Assembly: GCA_963843645.1 (NCBI GenBank)
Contig: CAWJLE010000001.1
Coordinates: 1,302,001-1,366,000, forward strand
DNA from: CAWJLE01 sp963843645
Lineage (GTDB): Bacteria > Chloroflexota > Anaerolineae > DAOTYC01
DNA length: 64,000 nt
Reading direction: 5' to 3'
Both the position numbers and the translations under genes were made by a program. Within the stretch, counting starts at the first letter, position 1, and each line of letters begins with the position of its first letter. The notes beneath the pieces were generated by a model. The model made no database searches. It was given only the letters and a program-made list of their open reading frames with translations, and had not been told where the DNA came from. This document shows positions 1-8,246 of the stretch, one piece after another.

Positions 1-9
1 CGGGTCTGG

Positions 10-40
10 ACTCTGTGCAGCGAGATATTTAACCCAGAGT
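10..40. other. Stem-loop upstream of the IS110 transposase
   Basis: ACTCTG at 10-15 is complementary to CAGAGT at 35-40, and GGACTC at 8-13 is complementary to GAGTCC at 47-52 just before the start codon. Only 52 bases of the 5' flank of the transposase are in the window. In the IS110 group the non-coding left end encodes the bridge RNA, so this could be its 3' edge or simply a translation-control hairpin. The pairing is visible; the role is inference. Confidence 0.3.
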
Positions 41-52
41 AGAGGTGAGTCC

Positions 53-1426
53 ATGAGTCAGAAGACCAGTCGTCGCCCCCGCGTGGCGCCCGCCCCCGTG
101 TTGGAACAGTTGAATCTCGATGCCGCCGGGCTAGATATCGGCGCCAGCGAGATCTACGCCTGTGTGCCGGGGGACCGGACCGACCAGCCGATTCGGGTGT
201 TTCGCACGTATACGGCCAGCCTGCATGAGTTAGCCGATTGGCTGGCCCAATGTGGGATCAAAACCGTGGCGATGGAATCGACGGGCGTGTATTGGATCGC
301 GGTGTACAACATCCTGGAAGCGCGTGGCTTCGAAGTCTATCTGGTCAATGCCCGCCACCTCAAGAACGTGCCGGGGCGCAAGTCGGATGTATCGGATTGC
401 GAGTGGTTGCAGCAACTGCACAGTCACGGCTTGTTGCGGGCCTCGTTTCAGCCACCGGCCGAGATCTGTGCGTTGCGGACCCTGGCGCGCCAGCGCGATA
501 GCCTTATCAAGTCGCAGGCGAGCCATATTCAGCACATGCAGAAAGCGTTGCAAGTGATGAACGTCAAACTGAGCGAGGTCGTGTCGGACATCACGGGCCT
601 GACCGGGCAGCGCATCATCCGGGCCATCCTGGCGGGCGAGCACGAGCCCGGCCGCTTGGCGCAGTTGCGTGACCCGAAGTGTGCCAAGAGCGAGGCGGAG
701 TTCGCCCTGGCGCTGGCCGGCACCTACCAGTCCGAGCAGGTGTTCGTCCTGCAGCAAGCTGTGGCGCAATACGATTTCTTCCAGGGCCAACTGCAGGAGT
801 GTGATGCGCAACTGGAGGCCGTGTACGCCCAACTGCCACCGGCCACGCCGGGCGCCAACTGCCCGCCCCCAGCGGCCCGAACGACCAAACGGCGCAAAAA
901 CCAAGCTCACTTTGATCTGTCGGGCCACCTGTATCAGCTGACCGGCGTGGACCTGACGGCCATTGATGGCCTGGGGGCCTTAACCGTCCACACGATCATC
1001 TCCGAAGTGGGGGTCGACCTGACCAAATGGGAGACGGCCAAACACTTCACGTCCTGGCTCGGCCTGGCGCCGTGTCCGGAGAAATCGGCCGGCCAGGTCC
1101 TCCATACGGGCACCAAGAAGACCGACAACCGGGCCAATCAGGCCTTCCGCCTGGCCGCGCAGAGTGTGAGCCGCAGCCAGTCGTCGATCGGGGCCTGTTA
1201 CCGCCGCTGGCGCGCCCGCGTTGGTGCCGCCGAAGCCATCACTGCCACGGCGCACAAATTGGCCCGCATCTTTTACAAACTGCTCAAGGATCACGTGCCC
1301 TACAAGGATCCGGGCCCAGACGACTACGACCGCAAACACCGGGCCCGCACCATTCGCAACTTGGAACGCAAGGCCAGCGCCGTGGGTATGCGCGTGGTAC
1401 CGATCGACGTACCTCTTGTTTCTTAG
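53..1426 (+). CDS. IS110-family transposase (DEDD catalytic domain plus Transposase_20 domain)
   Basis: A 457-residue recombinase of the IS110/IS1111 family, which moves an insertion sequence guided by a bridge RNA from the element's own non-coding end. The RuvC-like DEDD residues are visible: D28 in LDIGAS, E75 in AMESTG, D112 and D115 in KSDVSD. The C-terminal Transposase_20 part (about 305-400) has GLGALTVHTIISEVG, the WLGL-P motif and a following serine (EKSAG), the candidate nucleophile. The ATG is preceded by AGGTGA. Length is normal for the family and the frame is intact, so the element may be active. Element ends are not defined because the window cuts the left flank. Confidence 0.93.
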   Translation: MSQKTSRRPRVAPAPVLEQLNLDAAGLDIGASEIYACVPGDRTDQPIRVFRTYTASLHELADWLAQCGIKTVAMESTGVYWIAVYNILEARGFEVYLVNARHLKNVPGRKSDVSDCEWLQQLHSHGLLRASFQPPAEICALRTLARQRDSLIKSQASHIQHMQKALQVMNVKLSEVVSDITGLTGQRIIRAILAGEHEPGRLAQLRDPKCAKSEAEFALALAGTYQSEQVFVLQQAVAQYDFFQGQLQECDAQLEAVYAQLPPATPGANCPPPAARTTKRRKNQAHFDLSGHLYQLTGVDLTAIDGLGALTVHTIISEVGVDLTKWETAKHFTSWLGLAPCPEKSAGQVLHTGTKKTDNRANQAFRLAAQSVSRSQSSIGACYRRWRARVGAAEAITATAHKLARIFYKLLKDHVPYKDPGPDDYDRKHRARTIRNLERKASAVGMRVVPIDVPLVS

Positions 1427-1427
1427 T

Positions 1428-1517
1428 AGGAGCGCCGTTCAGCGACGAAGAATCTCGCGCGCCATTGACGAGGACCTATCTCGCGCGCGAGATTCTTCGT
1501 GGCTGAACGACGCTCCT
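1428..1517. repeat. Long imperfect inverted repeat (34-bp arms) directly after the transposase
   Basis: Arms 1428-1461 and 1484-1517 are reverse complements over 34 bp with two mismatches, around a 22-bp loop. The left arm begins AGGAGCG and contains GAAGAATCTCGCGCG; the right arm ends in CGCTCCT and is followed by CAGAATGACAG. It starts one base after the transposase stop. It looks like a REP/MITE-type palindrome or a bidirectional hairpin; IS110-group elements often target such palindromes. Nothing in it encodes protein. Confidence 0.75.
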
Positions 1518-1649
1518 CAGAATGACAGTCGTCGGGGGCACGGTTTCGCCCAAATTCTGGGATACACCCCGTTTGTGAGGGTGCTTCTCGCGGCCGTCGC
1601 CTCGCCCAAAATCCTCGCTGCACTCCCACCTCGCCCTGTGTTGGGCGAT

Positions 1650-1716
1650 CCCTTACAGGCTCTTAACAAGTTGTTAACAAACCGTTGAAGGCGTGTTAAC
1701 GTTGCCGTGTTATCCT
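1650..1716 (+). promoter_or_regulatory. pst operon promoter with 11-bp-periodic PHO-box-like direct repeats
   Basis: Five heptamers sit exactly 11 bp apart: CCCTTAC (1650), TCTTAAC (1661), TGTTAAC (1672), CGTTGAA (1683) and TGTTAAC (1694). A -10-like TATCCT lies at 1711-1716 and no good -35 is present, which fits an activator replacing it. The hexamer view TTAACA-N5-TTAACA-N5-TTGAAG-N5-TTAACG resembles the PhoP boxes of Bacillus (TT-A/T/C-A-C/T-A repeats at 11-bp spacing). The binding protein is not known from the sequence; the regulator at 34914 has the same repeats in front of its own gene. Confidence 0.75.
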
Positions 1717-1764
1717 TAGCGCGTGATGAAAATTGAAACGAACAACACAAAGGAGAGACAACAC

Positions 1765-2889
1765 ATGCGCAGCTCACTCATCGTCAGCCTCACCATCGTC
1801 GCCGTGTTGGCTGCCACCCTAGGTGGCGTGGCCCAGGCCGCCTCGCCCGTGCAGCTCACCGGCGCCGGCGCGACCTTCCCGTATCCGCTGTATTCCCGCT
1901 GGTTCTACGATTACGCTTTCGTCGATAACACCGTTCAATTCAACTACCAGTCCATCGGCTCCGGCGGCGGGATCAAGCAGATCACGTCCAAGACGGTCGA
2001 CTTCGGTGCCTCTGACGCCATCCTGAACCAGGACCAGAGGGCCGCGGCCCCCAATTTGGAAATGTTCCCGGCCGTAGCGGGCGCCGTCACCGTCGCCTAC
2101 AATCTGACCGACACGGGCAATCAGGCCGTTGCCAGCGGGCTGAAACTGACGCCTGACGTGATCGCCGACATCTTCCTTGGCAAGATCCAGAAGTGGAACG
2201 ACAACCGCCTCACCACCCTGAATCCCGACGTCAAGATGCCGGACAAGGCCATCACCGTCGTACACCGCTCCGATGGTTCGGGCACGACCTTCCTGTTCAC
2301 CAGCTACCTGAGCGAGGTCAGCGGCGACTGGAAGAGCTCGGTTGGAGCTTCGACCTCCGTGCAGTGGCCCGCGGGCGTGGGTGGTAAGGGCAACGAGGGA
2401 GTCGCCGGAATTCTGACCCAGCAGCCGGATAGCATTGGCTACGTCGAGCTGGCATACGCTGTTCAGAACAAGATCCCCTACGCGACCATCCAGAACCAGG
2501 CCGGCAAGTTCGTCGAGCCGACCCTGGCCAGCACCACTGCCGCTTCCGACGCGCTGGCTTCGCAGATGCCGGCGGACATGGGACAGCTGCTCGTGAACGC
2601 GCCGGGTGATGCCTCCTACCCCATCGCGGGCTACACCTTCCTCCTCGTCTACGCGGACAGCACGGACTGCGCCAAGGCGCAGAAGCTCGCCCAGTATATA
2701 GGCTGGACGCTGGGCGCCGCCGCTGACAAGGACGCGACCGATCTGCTCTACGCGCCCCTGGGTTCCGCTGTGAAGGCCGACATCGTCACCCGCCTCGGAA
2801 AGCTGACCTGCAACGGCCAGCCGGTTCTGACCGCGGATCAACTGAAGACGATCAGCGACTCGATCCCGCAGCCGGCGGCTTCGAAGTAG
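1765..2889 (+). CDS. pstS: Phosphate ABC transporter substrate-binding protein PstS
   Basis: Binds inorganic phosphate outside the membrane and delivers it to PstCA. An in-frame ATG exists at 1723, but the ATG at 1765 has AAAGGAGAG 8-16 bases upstream and starts a clean signal peptide (MRSSLIVSLTIVAVLAATLGG, AQA cleavage site), giving 374 residues. Phosphate-binding loops of the family are present: GAGATFPYPLYSRW, IGSGGGIKQI and RSDGSGTTFLF. There is no lipobox cysteine, so it is predicted as secreted or anchored another way. First gene of pstSCAB-phoU, behind the repeat-bearing promoter, so probably induced by phosphate starvation. Confidence 0.97.
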   Translation: MRSSLIVSLTIVAVLAATLGGVAQAASPVQLTGAGATFPYPLYSRWFYDYAFVDNTVQFNYQSIGSGGGIKQITSKTVDFGASDAILNQDQRAAAPNLEMFPAVAGAVTVAYNLTDTGNQAVASGLKLTPDVIADIFLGKIQKWNDNRLTTLNPDVKMPDKAITVVHRSDGSGTTFLFTSYLSEVSGDWKSSVGASTSVQWPAGVGGKGNEGVAGILTQQPDSIGYVELAYAVQNKIPYATIQNQAGKFVEPTLASTTAASDALASQMPADMGQLLVNAPGDASYPIAGYTFLLVYADSTDCAKAQKLAQYIGWTLGAAADKDATDLLYAPLGSAVKADIVTRLGKLTCNGQPVLTADQLKTISDSIPQPAASK

Positions 2890-2974
2890 TTCTTCGTCAC
2901 GCCTCGACAAGGCTCGCGCAATGGGGGGACTTGGGCCGATGCCCGGGTTCCCCTCGTTGCGCAGGAGTAGTCCA

Positions 2975-3940
2975 ATGGTTTCGAACAAAACGTTAGTCCG
3001 GCGAGGTGTGCGGCTTCCCGCCAACCTCGGCGATCGAGTGTTTCGCGGTTGGACCTGGCTGATGGCGGCCATGGTGCTGGGGATCATCATGCTGCTTCTC
3101 TACCAGCTCATCGATGGCTCCCGGTTGGGTCTGTCGCAATTTGGATTCAGCTTCCTGACCGGTTCGGAATGGGACCCGGTCAACGAGAAGTTCGGCGCGC
3201 TGCCGGCCATCTTCGGCACTGTGGTATCGTCGCTGCTGGCCCTGGCGATCGCCGGCCCGCTCGGCTTGTTGTCCGCCATCTTTCTGGCGGAGCTAACCCC
3301 CACCTGGCTGGAGGCGCCGCTGTCTTTCTTGATCGAGCTCCTGGCGTCCATCCCCAGTGTAGTATACGGCCTGTGGGGCGTCTACGTCCTGGTGCCGTTC
3401 ATCCGTGATCCGATCGAAACTTCGCTGCAGAGCCGTTTCGGCTTCCTGCCGCTCTTTACCGGGCCGACCCTGGGCCTGGGCATGTTGGCCGCGGTCGTGA
3501 TCCTGGCGATCATGATCCTGCCTTATGCCACGGCTGTCGCGCGAGACGTGTTGCGCGCAGTGCCGAACGAGCAGCGAGAGGGGATGCTGGCCCTCGGCGC
3601 CACGCGGTGGGAGACCATCTGGAAGGTGGTCGTGCCGTACGCGCGGTCCGGGATCATCGGCGGTCTGATGCTGGCGCTGGGCCGCGCGGTGGGCGAGACG
3701 ATGGCCGTCACGATGGTGATCGGCAATCGCCCCGAGATCTCCGGCAGCTTGTTCAGCCCAGGCTACACTCTCGCCAGCCTAATCGCGAACGAATTCACCG
3801 AAGCGACGTCTGACGTGTACGTTTCGGTGTTGGTCGAGCTGGGGCTCGTCCTGTTTGGGATCACCGTAATCTTGAACGCAATCGCCCGCCTGCTGGTGTG
3901 GCGGATGAATCGTGGTGGTTTCCAGAGGAGCAGCACATGA
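2975..3940 (+). CDS. pstC: Phosphate ABC transporter permease PstC
   Basis: Inner-membrane permease subunit forming the phosphate channel with PstA. About six hydrophobic segments are visible, and the ABC permease EAA loop region follows ARDVLRAVPNEQREGMLALGATRWETIW. The ATG at 2975 (MVSNKTL) has GCAGGAG eight bases upstream; an upstream in-frame ATG at 2921 lacks one and adds a residue stretch atypical for PstC. 321 residues, normal for the family. Lies 85 bp after pstS and overlaps pstA by ATGA. Confidence 0.96.
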   Translation: MVSNKTLVRRGVRLPANLGDRVFRGWTWLMAAMVLGIIMLLLYQLIDGSRLGLSQFGFSFLTGSEWDPVNEKFGALPAIFGTVVSSLLALAIAGPLGLLSAIFLAELTPTWLEAPLSFLIELLASIPSVVYGLWGVYVLVPFIRDPIETSLQSRFGFLPLFTGPTLGLGMLAAVVILAIMILPYATAVARDVLRAVPNEQREGMLALGATRWETIWKVVVPYARSGIIGGLMLALGRAVGETMAVTMVIGNRPEISGSLFSPGYTLASLIANEFTEATSDVYVSVLVELGLVLFGITVILNAIARLLVWRMNRGGFQRSST

Positions 3941-4785
3941 CAGCCTATCATTTTCGCTCGTTTGTGAACAAGATCATGGTCATGGTCACCGCGTTGAGCG
4001 CGGCGCTGGCCGTAGCGGCGCTGGTGGCCGTGTTTGGCTTCGTGGCCGTGAAGGGCGTTTCGGCGCTGAGCGTGGATTTCTTCACCCAACTACCCACGCC
4101 GGTGGGAGTGCCGGGAGGCGGCATCGGGAATGCCATCGTCGGCAGCTTCATCGTCGTCGGGTTGGCTACGTGCATGGCTCTGCCGGTTGGCCTGGGCGCG
4201 GGCATCTATCTGAGTGAGTTCGGCGACAACTGGTTTGCCGACACAGTCCGGTTCCTGGCCGACGTCCTGTCCGGTGTCCCGTCCATCGTCATGGGCATCT
4301 TCGCCTATGCGCTGATCGTGGCGAGGCAGGGCCACTTCTCGGCTTTCTCGGCCGGCGTGGCTCTGGCCGTGATGATGCTGCCGTTGGTCACGCGCACCAC
4401 GGAGGAAATGATCCGCCTGGTGCCGTCATCCTTGCGCGAGGGCGGGCTGGCGTTGGGCTTGCCACGCTGGCGGGTGACGCTGAGCGTCGTCCTGCCGACG
4501 GCGGCGGGCGGTGTGATCACCGGTGTGGCGCTGGCGATGGCCCGCGTGGCCGGTGAGACGGCGCCTTTGCTCTTTACGGCTTTCGGCAGCCCATATTGGA
4601 ACGTGGACATTTCACAACCCATCGCTTCCTTGCCTCACGTCCTCTTCACCTACGCCATCTCGCCGTTCGAGGACTGGCACACCAAGGCGTGGGGGGCGGC
4701 GCTGGTGCTGGCTGCTCTCGTCCTGGCAACCAGCGTGCTGGCCCGGGCTTTTGGAGGTCGCCGGGTGTTGACGTCTGGGCGATGA
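3937..4785 (+). CDS. pstA: Phosphate ABC transporter permease PstA
   Basis: Second permease subunit of the high-affinity phosphate importer (282 residues). The start ATG at 3937 overlaps the pstC stop (ATGA) and follows GAGGAG. Six transmembrane segments are visible; the EAA-type cytoplasmic loop TTEEMIRLVPSSLREGGLALGLPRWR contacts PstB. The reading frame is intact. Immediate neighbours pstC and pstB fix the identity. Confidence 0.96.
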   Translation: MTAYHFRSFVNKIMVMVTALSAALAVAALVAVFGFVAVKGVSALSVDFFTQLPTPVGVPGGGIGNAIVGSFIVVGLATCMALPVGLGAGIYLSEFGDNWFADTVRFLADVLSGVPSIVMGIFAYALIVARQGHFSAFSAGVALAVMMLPLVTRTTEEMIRLVPSSLREGGLALGLPRWRVTLSVVLPTAAGGVITGVALAMARVAGETAPLLFTAFGSPYWNVDISQPIASLPHVLFTYAISPFEDWHTKAWGAALVLAALVLATSVLARAFGGRRVLTSGR

Positions 4786-4823
4786 AGCGTGGTCTGAATG
4801 CAAAACAGGGGAAGGATAGAGAA

Positions 4824-5669
4824 ATGTTGAAAGAGAAGACTTTTGAAGAGGCTGCTTCGACGACGTGGGAGCGGACATCGGCCGCGGCGATCACCGTGCC
4901 GGATGGAATGAAGGTCGAGAGCGTGACGGCGGGATTCGGCGGTTTCGTCGCCGTTCGTGACATCACCCTGCCGGTCGTTCCCAACAAGGTTACGGCGATC
5001 ATCGGGCCGTCCGGCTCGGGCAAGTCGACGTTGTTGCGCTGCCTGAATCGCATGCACGAAGAGGTGAGAGGCGCCTGGGTGCGCGGCAAGGTACTGCTCG
5101 GTGGTGAGGATATCTACAACTCCGGCGTCGACGCCGTCCAGGTGCGCCGCCGCGTGGGCATGGTCTTCCAGCGCCCTAATCCGTTTCCCACGATGTCCAT
5201 CTTCAACAACGTGGCCGCCGGCCTCAGGCTGAACCACCTGGGTCGCGTTCCGGACCTGGACGAAAAGGTGGAAAAGGCCTTGCGGCAGGCCGCACTCTGG
5301 GACGAGGTGAAGGACAAGCTGCACCAGCCAGGCACGGCGCTATCGGGTGGGCAGCAACAGCGCTTGTGCATCGCACGCGCCCTGGCCGTCGAGCCGGAGA
5401 TCCTGCTGATGGACGAACCGGCCTCTGCCCTCGACCCCGTTGCCACGCTGAAGATCGAGGACCTGATGCGCGATCTGGTGAAGAAGTATACGATCATCAT
5501 CGTCACGCACAACATGCAGCAGGCGGGTCGCGTGTCCGATCACACAGCCTTCTTTATGATGAATGAAGATCGTTCCGGCGCTATCGTGGAATACGGTCCC
5601 ACCGGGCAGATGTTCACGAACCCGCGCGACAAGCGGACCGAAGACTACATCACCGGCCGGTTCGGATAG
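4824..5669 (+). CDS. pstB: Phosphate import ATP-binding protein PstB
   Basis: Cytoplasmic ATPase driving PstSCA. Walker A GPSGSGKST, Q-loop FQRPNPFP, signature LSGGQQQRLCIARAL, Walker B ILLMDEP with ASALDP, and the H-loop VTHNMQQ are all intact. The ATG at 4824 follows GAAGGATAGAG (281 residues). An alternative in-frame ATG at 4782 overlaps the pstA stop as ATGA, as at the pstC/pstA junction, and would add 14 residues; I prefer 4824 because of its ribosome site. The N-terminus is about 25 residues longer than usual before the conserved fold. Confidence 0.96.
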   Translation: MLKEKTFEEAASTTWERTSAAAITVPDGMKVESVTAGFGGFVAVRDITLPVVPNKVTAIIGPSGSGKSTLLRCLNRMHEEVRGAWVRGKVLLGGEDIYNSGVDAVQVRRRVGMVFQRPNPFPTMSIFNNVAAGLRLNHLGRVPDLDEKVEKALRQAALWDEVKDKLHQPGTALSGGQQQRLCIARALAVEPEILLMDEPASALDPVATLKIEDLMRDLVKKYTIIIVTHNMQQAGRVSDHTAFFMMNEDRSGAIVEYGPTGQMFTNPRDKRTEDYITGRFG

Positions 5670-5698
5670 GGGAGAGGAGAGCCTTCGAGGCTAAACTT

Positions 5699-6439
5699 AT
5701 GCCCAGACAGACTCTCGATCGAGACATCCAGCATCTGCAGGATGAGATGTTGTTCCTGGCCTGCACCGTGAACCAGACGATCGTTCGATCAGTGGAACAG
5801 CTCAAGGCGCGGGACTTCGCGGGGTCGCGGCGGCTGCTGGCGGAGGACCAGGCAATAAACGAGAAGCGCGCCACGATCGAGGCGGAGACGCTGGCGGTCA
5901 TCGCCACGCAGCAGCCCGCCGCGGGTGATCTGCGCGCGCTGGCAGCCATTCTCGAGATCTCCGCGGAGTTGGAGCGGATCGGGGACTACGCCAAAGGGAT
6001 TGCCCGCATCAGCTTGATGATCGGCGATCAGCCTCTGCTCAAACCGCTGGTGGACATCCCCCGCATGGCCTACAAGGCGAGGGACATGCTCGGGCGCGCG
6101 ATCGAGGCGTTCGTGCAACGCGATGCCGAAGCCGCGCGGGTCATTCCGCTGGAGGACGACGAAGTCGACGACCTGTACAACCAGGTTTACCGTGAATTAG
6201 TGACCTACATTCTGGCCGATCCCCGCACGATCGACCAGGCCAACTACCTTCTCTGGGCGGCGCACAATCTGGAGCGCACCGCTGACCGCGTGACCAACAT
6301 CTGCGAGCGAGTCGTCTTCACCGTTACGGGTCAGCTGGTAGATCTGGGCAAAGAGGACGGCGGGTCGCGGCTGGTCGATCCTCAGGTTGGCCGAGCAACG
6401 ACGGCCACGCCCGTGCTACCCGGCGAAGCTCCGCACTAG
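5699..6439 (+). CDS. phoU: Phosphate-specific transport system accessory protein PhoU
   Basis: Peripheral negative regulator of the Pst transporter and phosphate signalling, made of two three-helix repeats. The duplicated metal-binding signature is visible as LEISAELERIGDYAKGIAR in the first half and LWAAHNLERTADRVTNICE in the second. 246 residues, slightly longer than usual because of a variable tail after the second repeat. Last gene of the pst operon, 29 bp after pstB. Its stop overlaps the stop of the convergent macro-domain gene in the 4-bp palindrome CTAG at 6436-6439. No sensor kinase gene follows, unlike many pho loci. Confidence 0.94.
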   Translation: MPRQTLDRDIQHLQDEMLFLACTVNQTIVRSVEQLKARDFAGSRRLLAEDQAINEKRATIEAETLAVIATQQPAAGDLRALAAILEISAELERIGDYAKGIARISLMIGDQPLLKPLVDIPRMAYKARDMLGRAIEAFVQRDAEAARVIPLEDDEVDDLYNQVYRELVTYILADPRTIDQANYLLWAAHNLERTADRVTNICERVVFTVTGQLVDLGKEDGGSRLVDPQVGRATTATPVLPGEAPH

Positions 6440-6996
6440 ATCTGCTGCAAGTCGGGGTCTCGCGCCGCCAGCTCGCCGAGCGTTTCGGCGTAAACCTGGT
6501 AGGCGCTCTGGCCGAACAGCACCAGGACGACGCCCTCCAGGGTGGTGGTCTGGCCCTTCAAGTGCAGGGTAATGGTGCGCAGGGCGACTTCGGCGGCTGC
6601 TTTGATCGGATAGCTGTACGCCCCGGTGCTGAGCGATGGGAAGGCCACCGTTTTCAGTTGGTGCTCGTCAGCGATTTCCAGCGAACGACGGTAGGCGCCG
6701 GCCAACTGCTCGGGCTCGCCGCGTTTGCCGCCGTACCAAATCGGGCCGACTGCATGAATGACGTAACGCGCCGGCAGCCGTCCGCCGGTGGTGATGACAG
6801 CCGATCCGGTGGGACAGCCGCCGATCCGTCGGCATTCGGCCATGATCTCCGGCCCGCCCGCGCGGTGAATGGCGCCGTCGACGCCTCCGCCGCCGCGCAA
6901 CCCGGAGTTGGCAGCGTTGACGACAGCATCGACTTTCTGTTGGGTGATGTCTCCCTCGACCAGCTCCAGAATCGTCTTGCCGATCTTAACCTTCAT
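6436..6996 (-). CDS. Macro-domain protein (O-acetyl-ADP-ribose deacetylase-like)
   Basis: A single macro domain of 186 residues that would bind or hydrolyse ADP-ribose derivatives. Family motifs: VEGDITQQKVDAVVNAANSGL (ADP-ribose-binding Asp and the NAAN catalytic loop), GGGGVDGAIHRAGG (glycine-rich loop), CPTGSAVITTGGRLPARYVIHAVGP and FPSLSTGAYSYP. The ATG at 6996 follows GAGGAAC; the frame stays open upstream but that belongs to the shifted end of the peptidase gene. YmdB-type enzymes have this length. Sits 14 bp after the corrected end of the M20 gene, so co-transcription is likely. Partner modification system unknown. Confidence 0.9.
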   Translation of the reverse strand: MKVKIGKTILELVEGDITQQKVDAVVNAANSGLRGGGGVDGAIHRAGGPEIMAECRRIGGCPTGSAVITTGGRLPARYVIHAVGPIWYGGKRGEPEQLAGAYRRSLEIADEHQLKTVAFPSLSTGAYSYPIKAAAEVALRTITLHLKGQTTTLEGVVLVLFGQSAYQVYAETLGELAARDPDLQQI

Positions 6997-7010
6997 GTGT
7001 TCCTCTAGTT

Positions 7011-8197
7011 CTAGGTCTCGAGCATCTTCGCCGCCAGCTGCGCGTACACCCCAGCGGCTTTGAGCACGTCCTCCAGCCGAATCTGATCGTCGACCGTATG
7101 GGCGTAGCGCTCGTCCCCGGCCCAAACCCGATGGTCGGGATGCCCGCCATCCCTTGCGAGTAGATGCCGTCGGTGGAAAAGTCCCACTTGACCAGCTGCG
7201 GCGACTGCCCGAGGGACTGCTGAATCGCGCCGGCTGCGGCTGCGACCAGAGGATGGTCTACTTCGATCAGCCAGGCCGGATAGAACTCGGTCATCCGGCA
7301 GTCGTATCCGGTCCAGCTTTTGGAGCGGTGCTCGGTGATCTCTGCGTGGGCGTCCACCCCGCTCGATTGAATCAACTCCTCGATTGGCGCCAGGGCGCTC
7401 TCGGCCGTCTCGCCCAGAACCAGTCTCCGGTCGACGTAGAACGAGCAGGAGTCGGGAATGACGTTGCGGCTGCCACCGGTGTTCTCGATGAACGTCACCG
7501 CGAGGGTGGCCTGTCCCAGGAACGGATGCGCCGGCAATCGTGGCGCCGACGATTCCACGCCGAGGACCAGCCGCGCTGCGCCGTAGATGGCATTGATGCC
7601 GCGCTGCGGCGCGGAGCCGTGGCAGGCGCGCCCCTTGGCGGTTACCTTCATCTCCACGCGGCCCCGCTGCCCGCGGCTGATCTGCAGATTCGTGGCTTCG
7701 CCCAGGACGACGAAATCCGGCCGGAGGCCTTCTTCTTCTACCAGGACGCGGAGCGCCAGCCCCTCGCAGGGCTCCTCCTGAGCGATACCGACCACATACA
7801 GGGGGCCTGCCAAGCGGGCCTTCCGGTCGATCAACGTCTTGGCACCATACACCATTGCCGCCAGCGCGCCCTTCATGTCGCAGGCGCCGCGTCCGTAGAT
7901 CACACCCGCGGCGATCTCTCCGCCAAATGGCTCCCGGCTCCAGGCGCCGGGATCGCCTACTCCCACCGTGTCCATGTGTCCGTCGTACAGGAGCTTTGGG
8001 CCGCCGCTCGCCGGTCCGATGCGGCCGACCACGTTGCCCACGCGGTCGATGCGCACCTCGTCGAAGCCCACCAGCCTCATCTCGTCCGCGAGGCGGCGTG
8101 CGAGGTCGCCTTCCTGGTGAGACAGGCTCGGGGTGCGAATGAGATCCTGAAGAAAGCGGGTCAATGCGGTCTCGTCGAGGTCAGAAAGGGCATACAC
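7011..8197 (-). CDS. M20-family metallohydrolase (YgeY-like), one frameshift near the end
   Basis: Zinc-dependent amidohydrolase or peptidase of the M20/DapE/ArgE fold. Metal ligands visible: YDGHMDTV, GRGACDMKG, QEEP and GEATN; dimerisation domain in the middle (GRACHGSAP). The FYPAW and WDFSTDGIYSQGMAGIPTIGFGPG stretches resemble YgeY-type hydrolases (family memory). At about 7117-7121 one G is missing from a G-run: reading on in the other frame gives DERYAHTVDDQIRLEDVL, with the last metal-ligand His, and stops at 7011. Without correction the tail is meaningless basic sequence. Substrate unknown. Confidence 0.85.
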
Positions 8198-8246
8198 GAT
8201 GAGAGTGCTCCTTCGTCTTTAGAGTCAGTTTAGTAGCGCGCCGACG

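Noticed and set aside
1819..3090. 423-codon open frame antisense to pstS
   Set aside because: It lies opposite a clear pstS gene, has no ribosome site and its protein is low-information Gly/Arg/Val sequence; a shadow of GC-rich coding.
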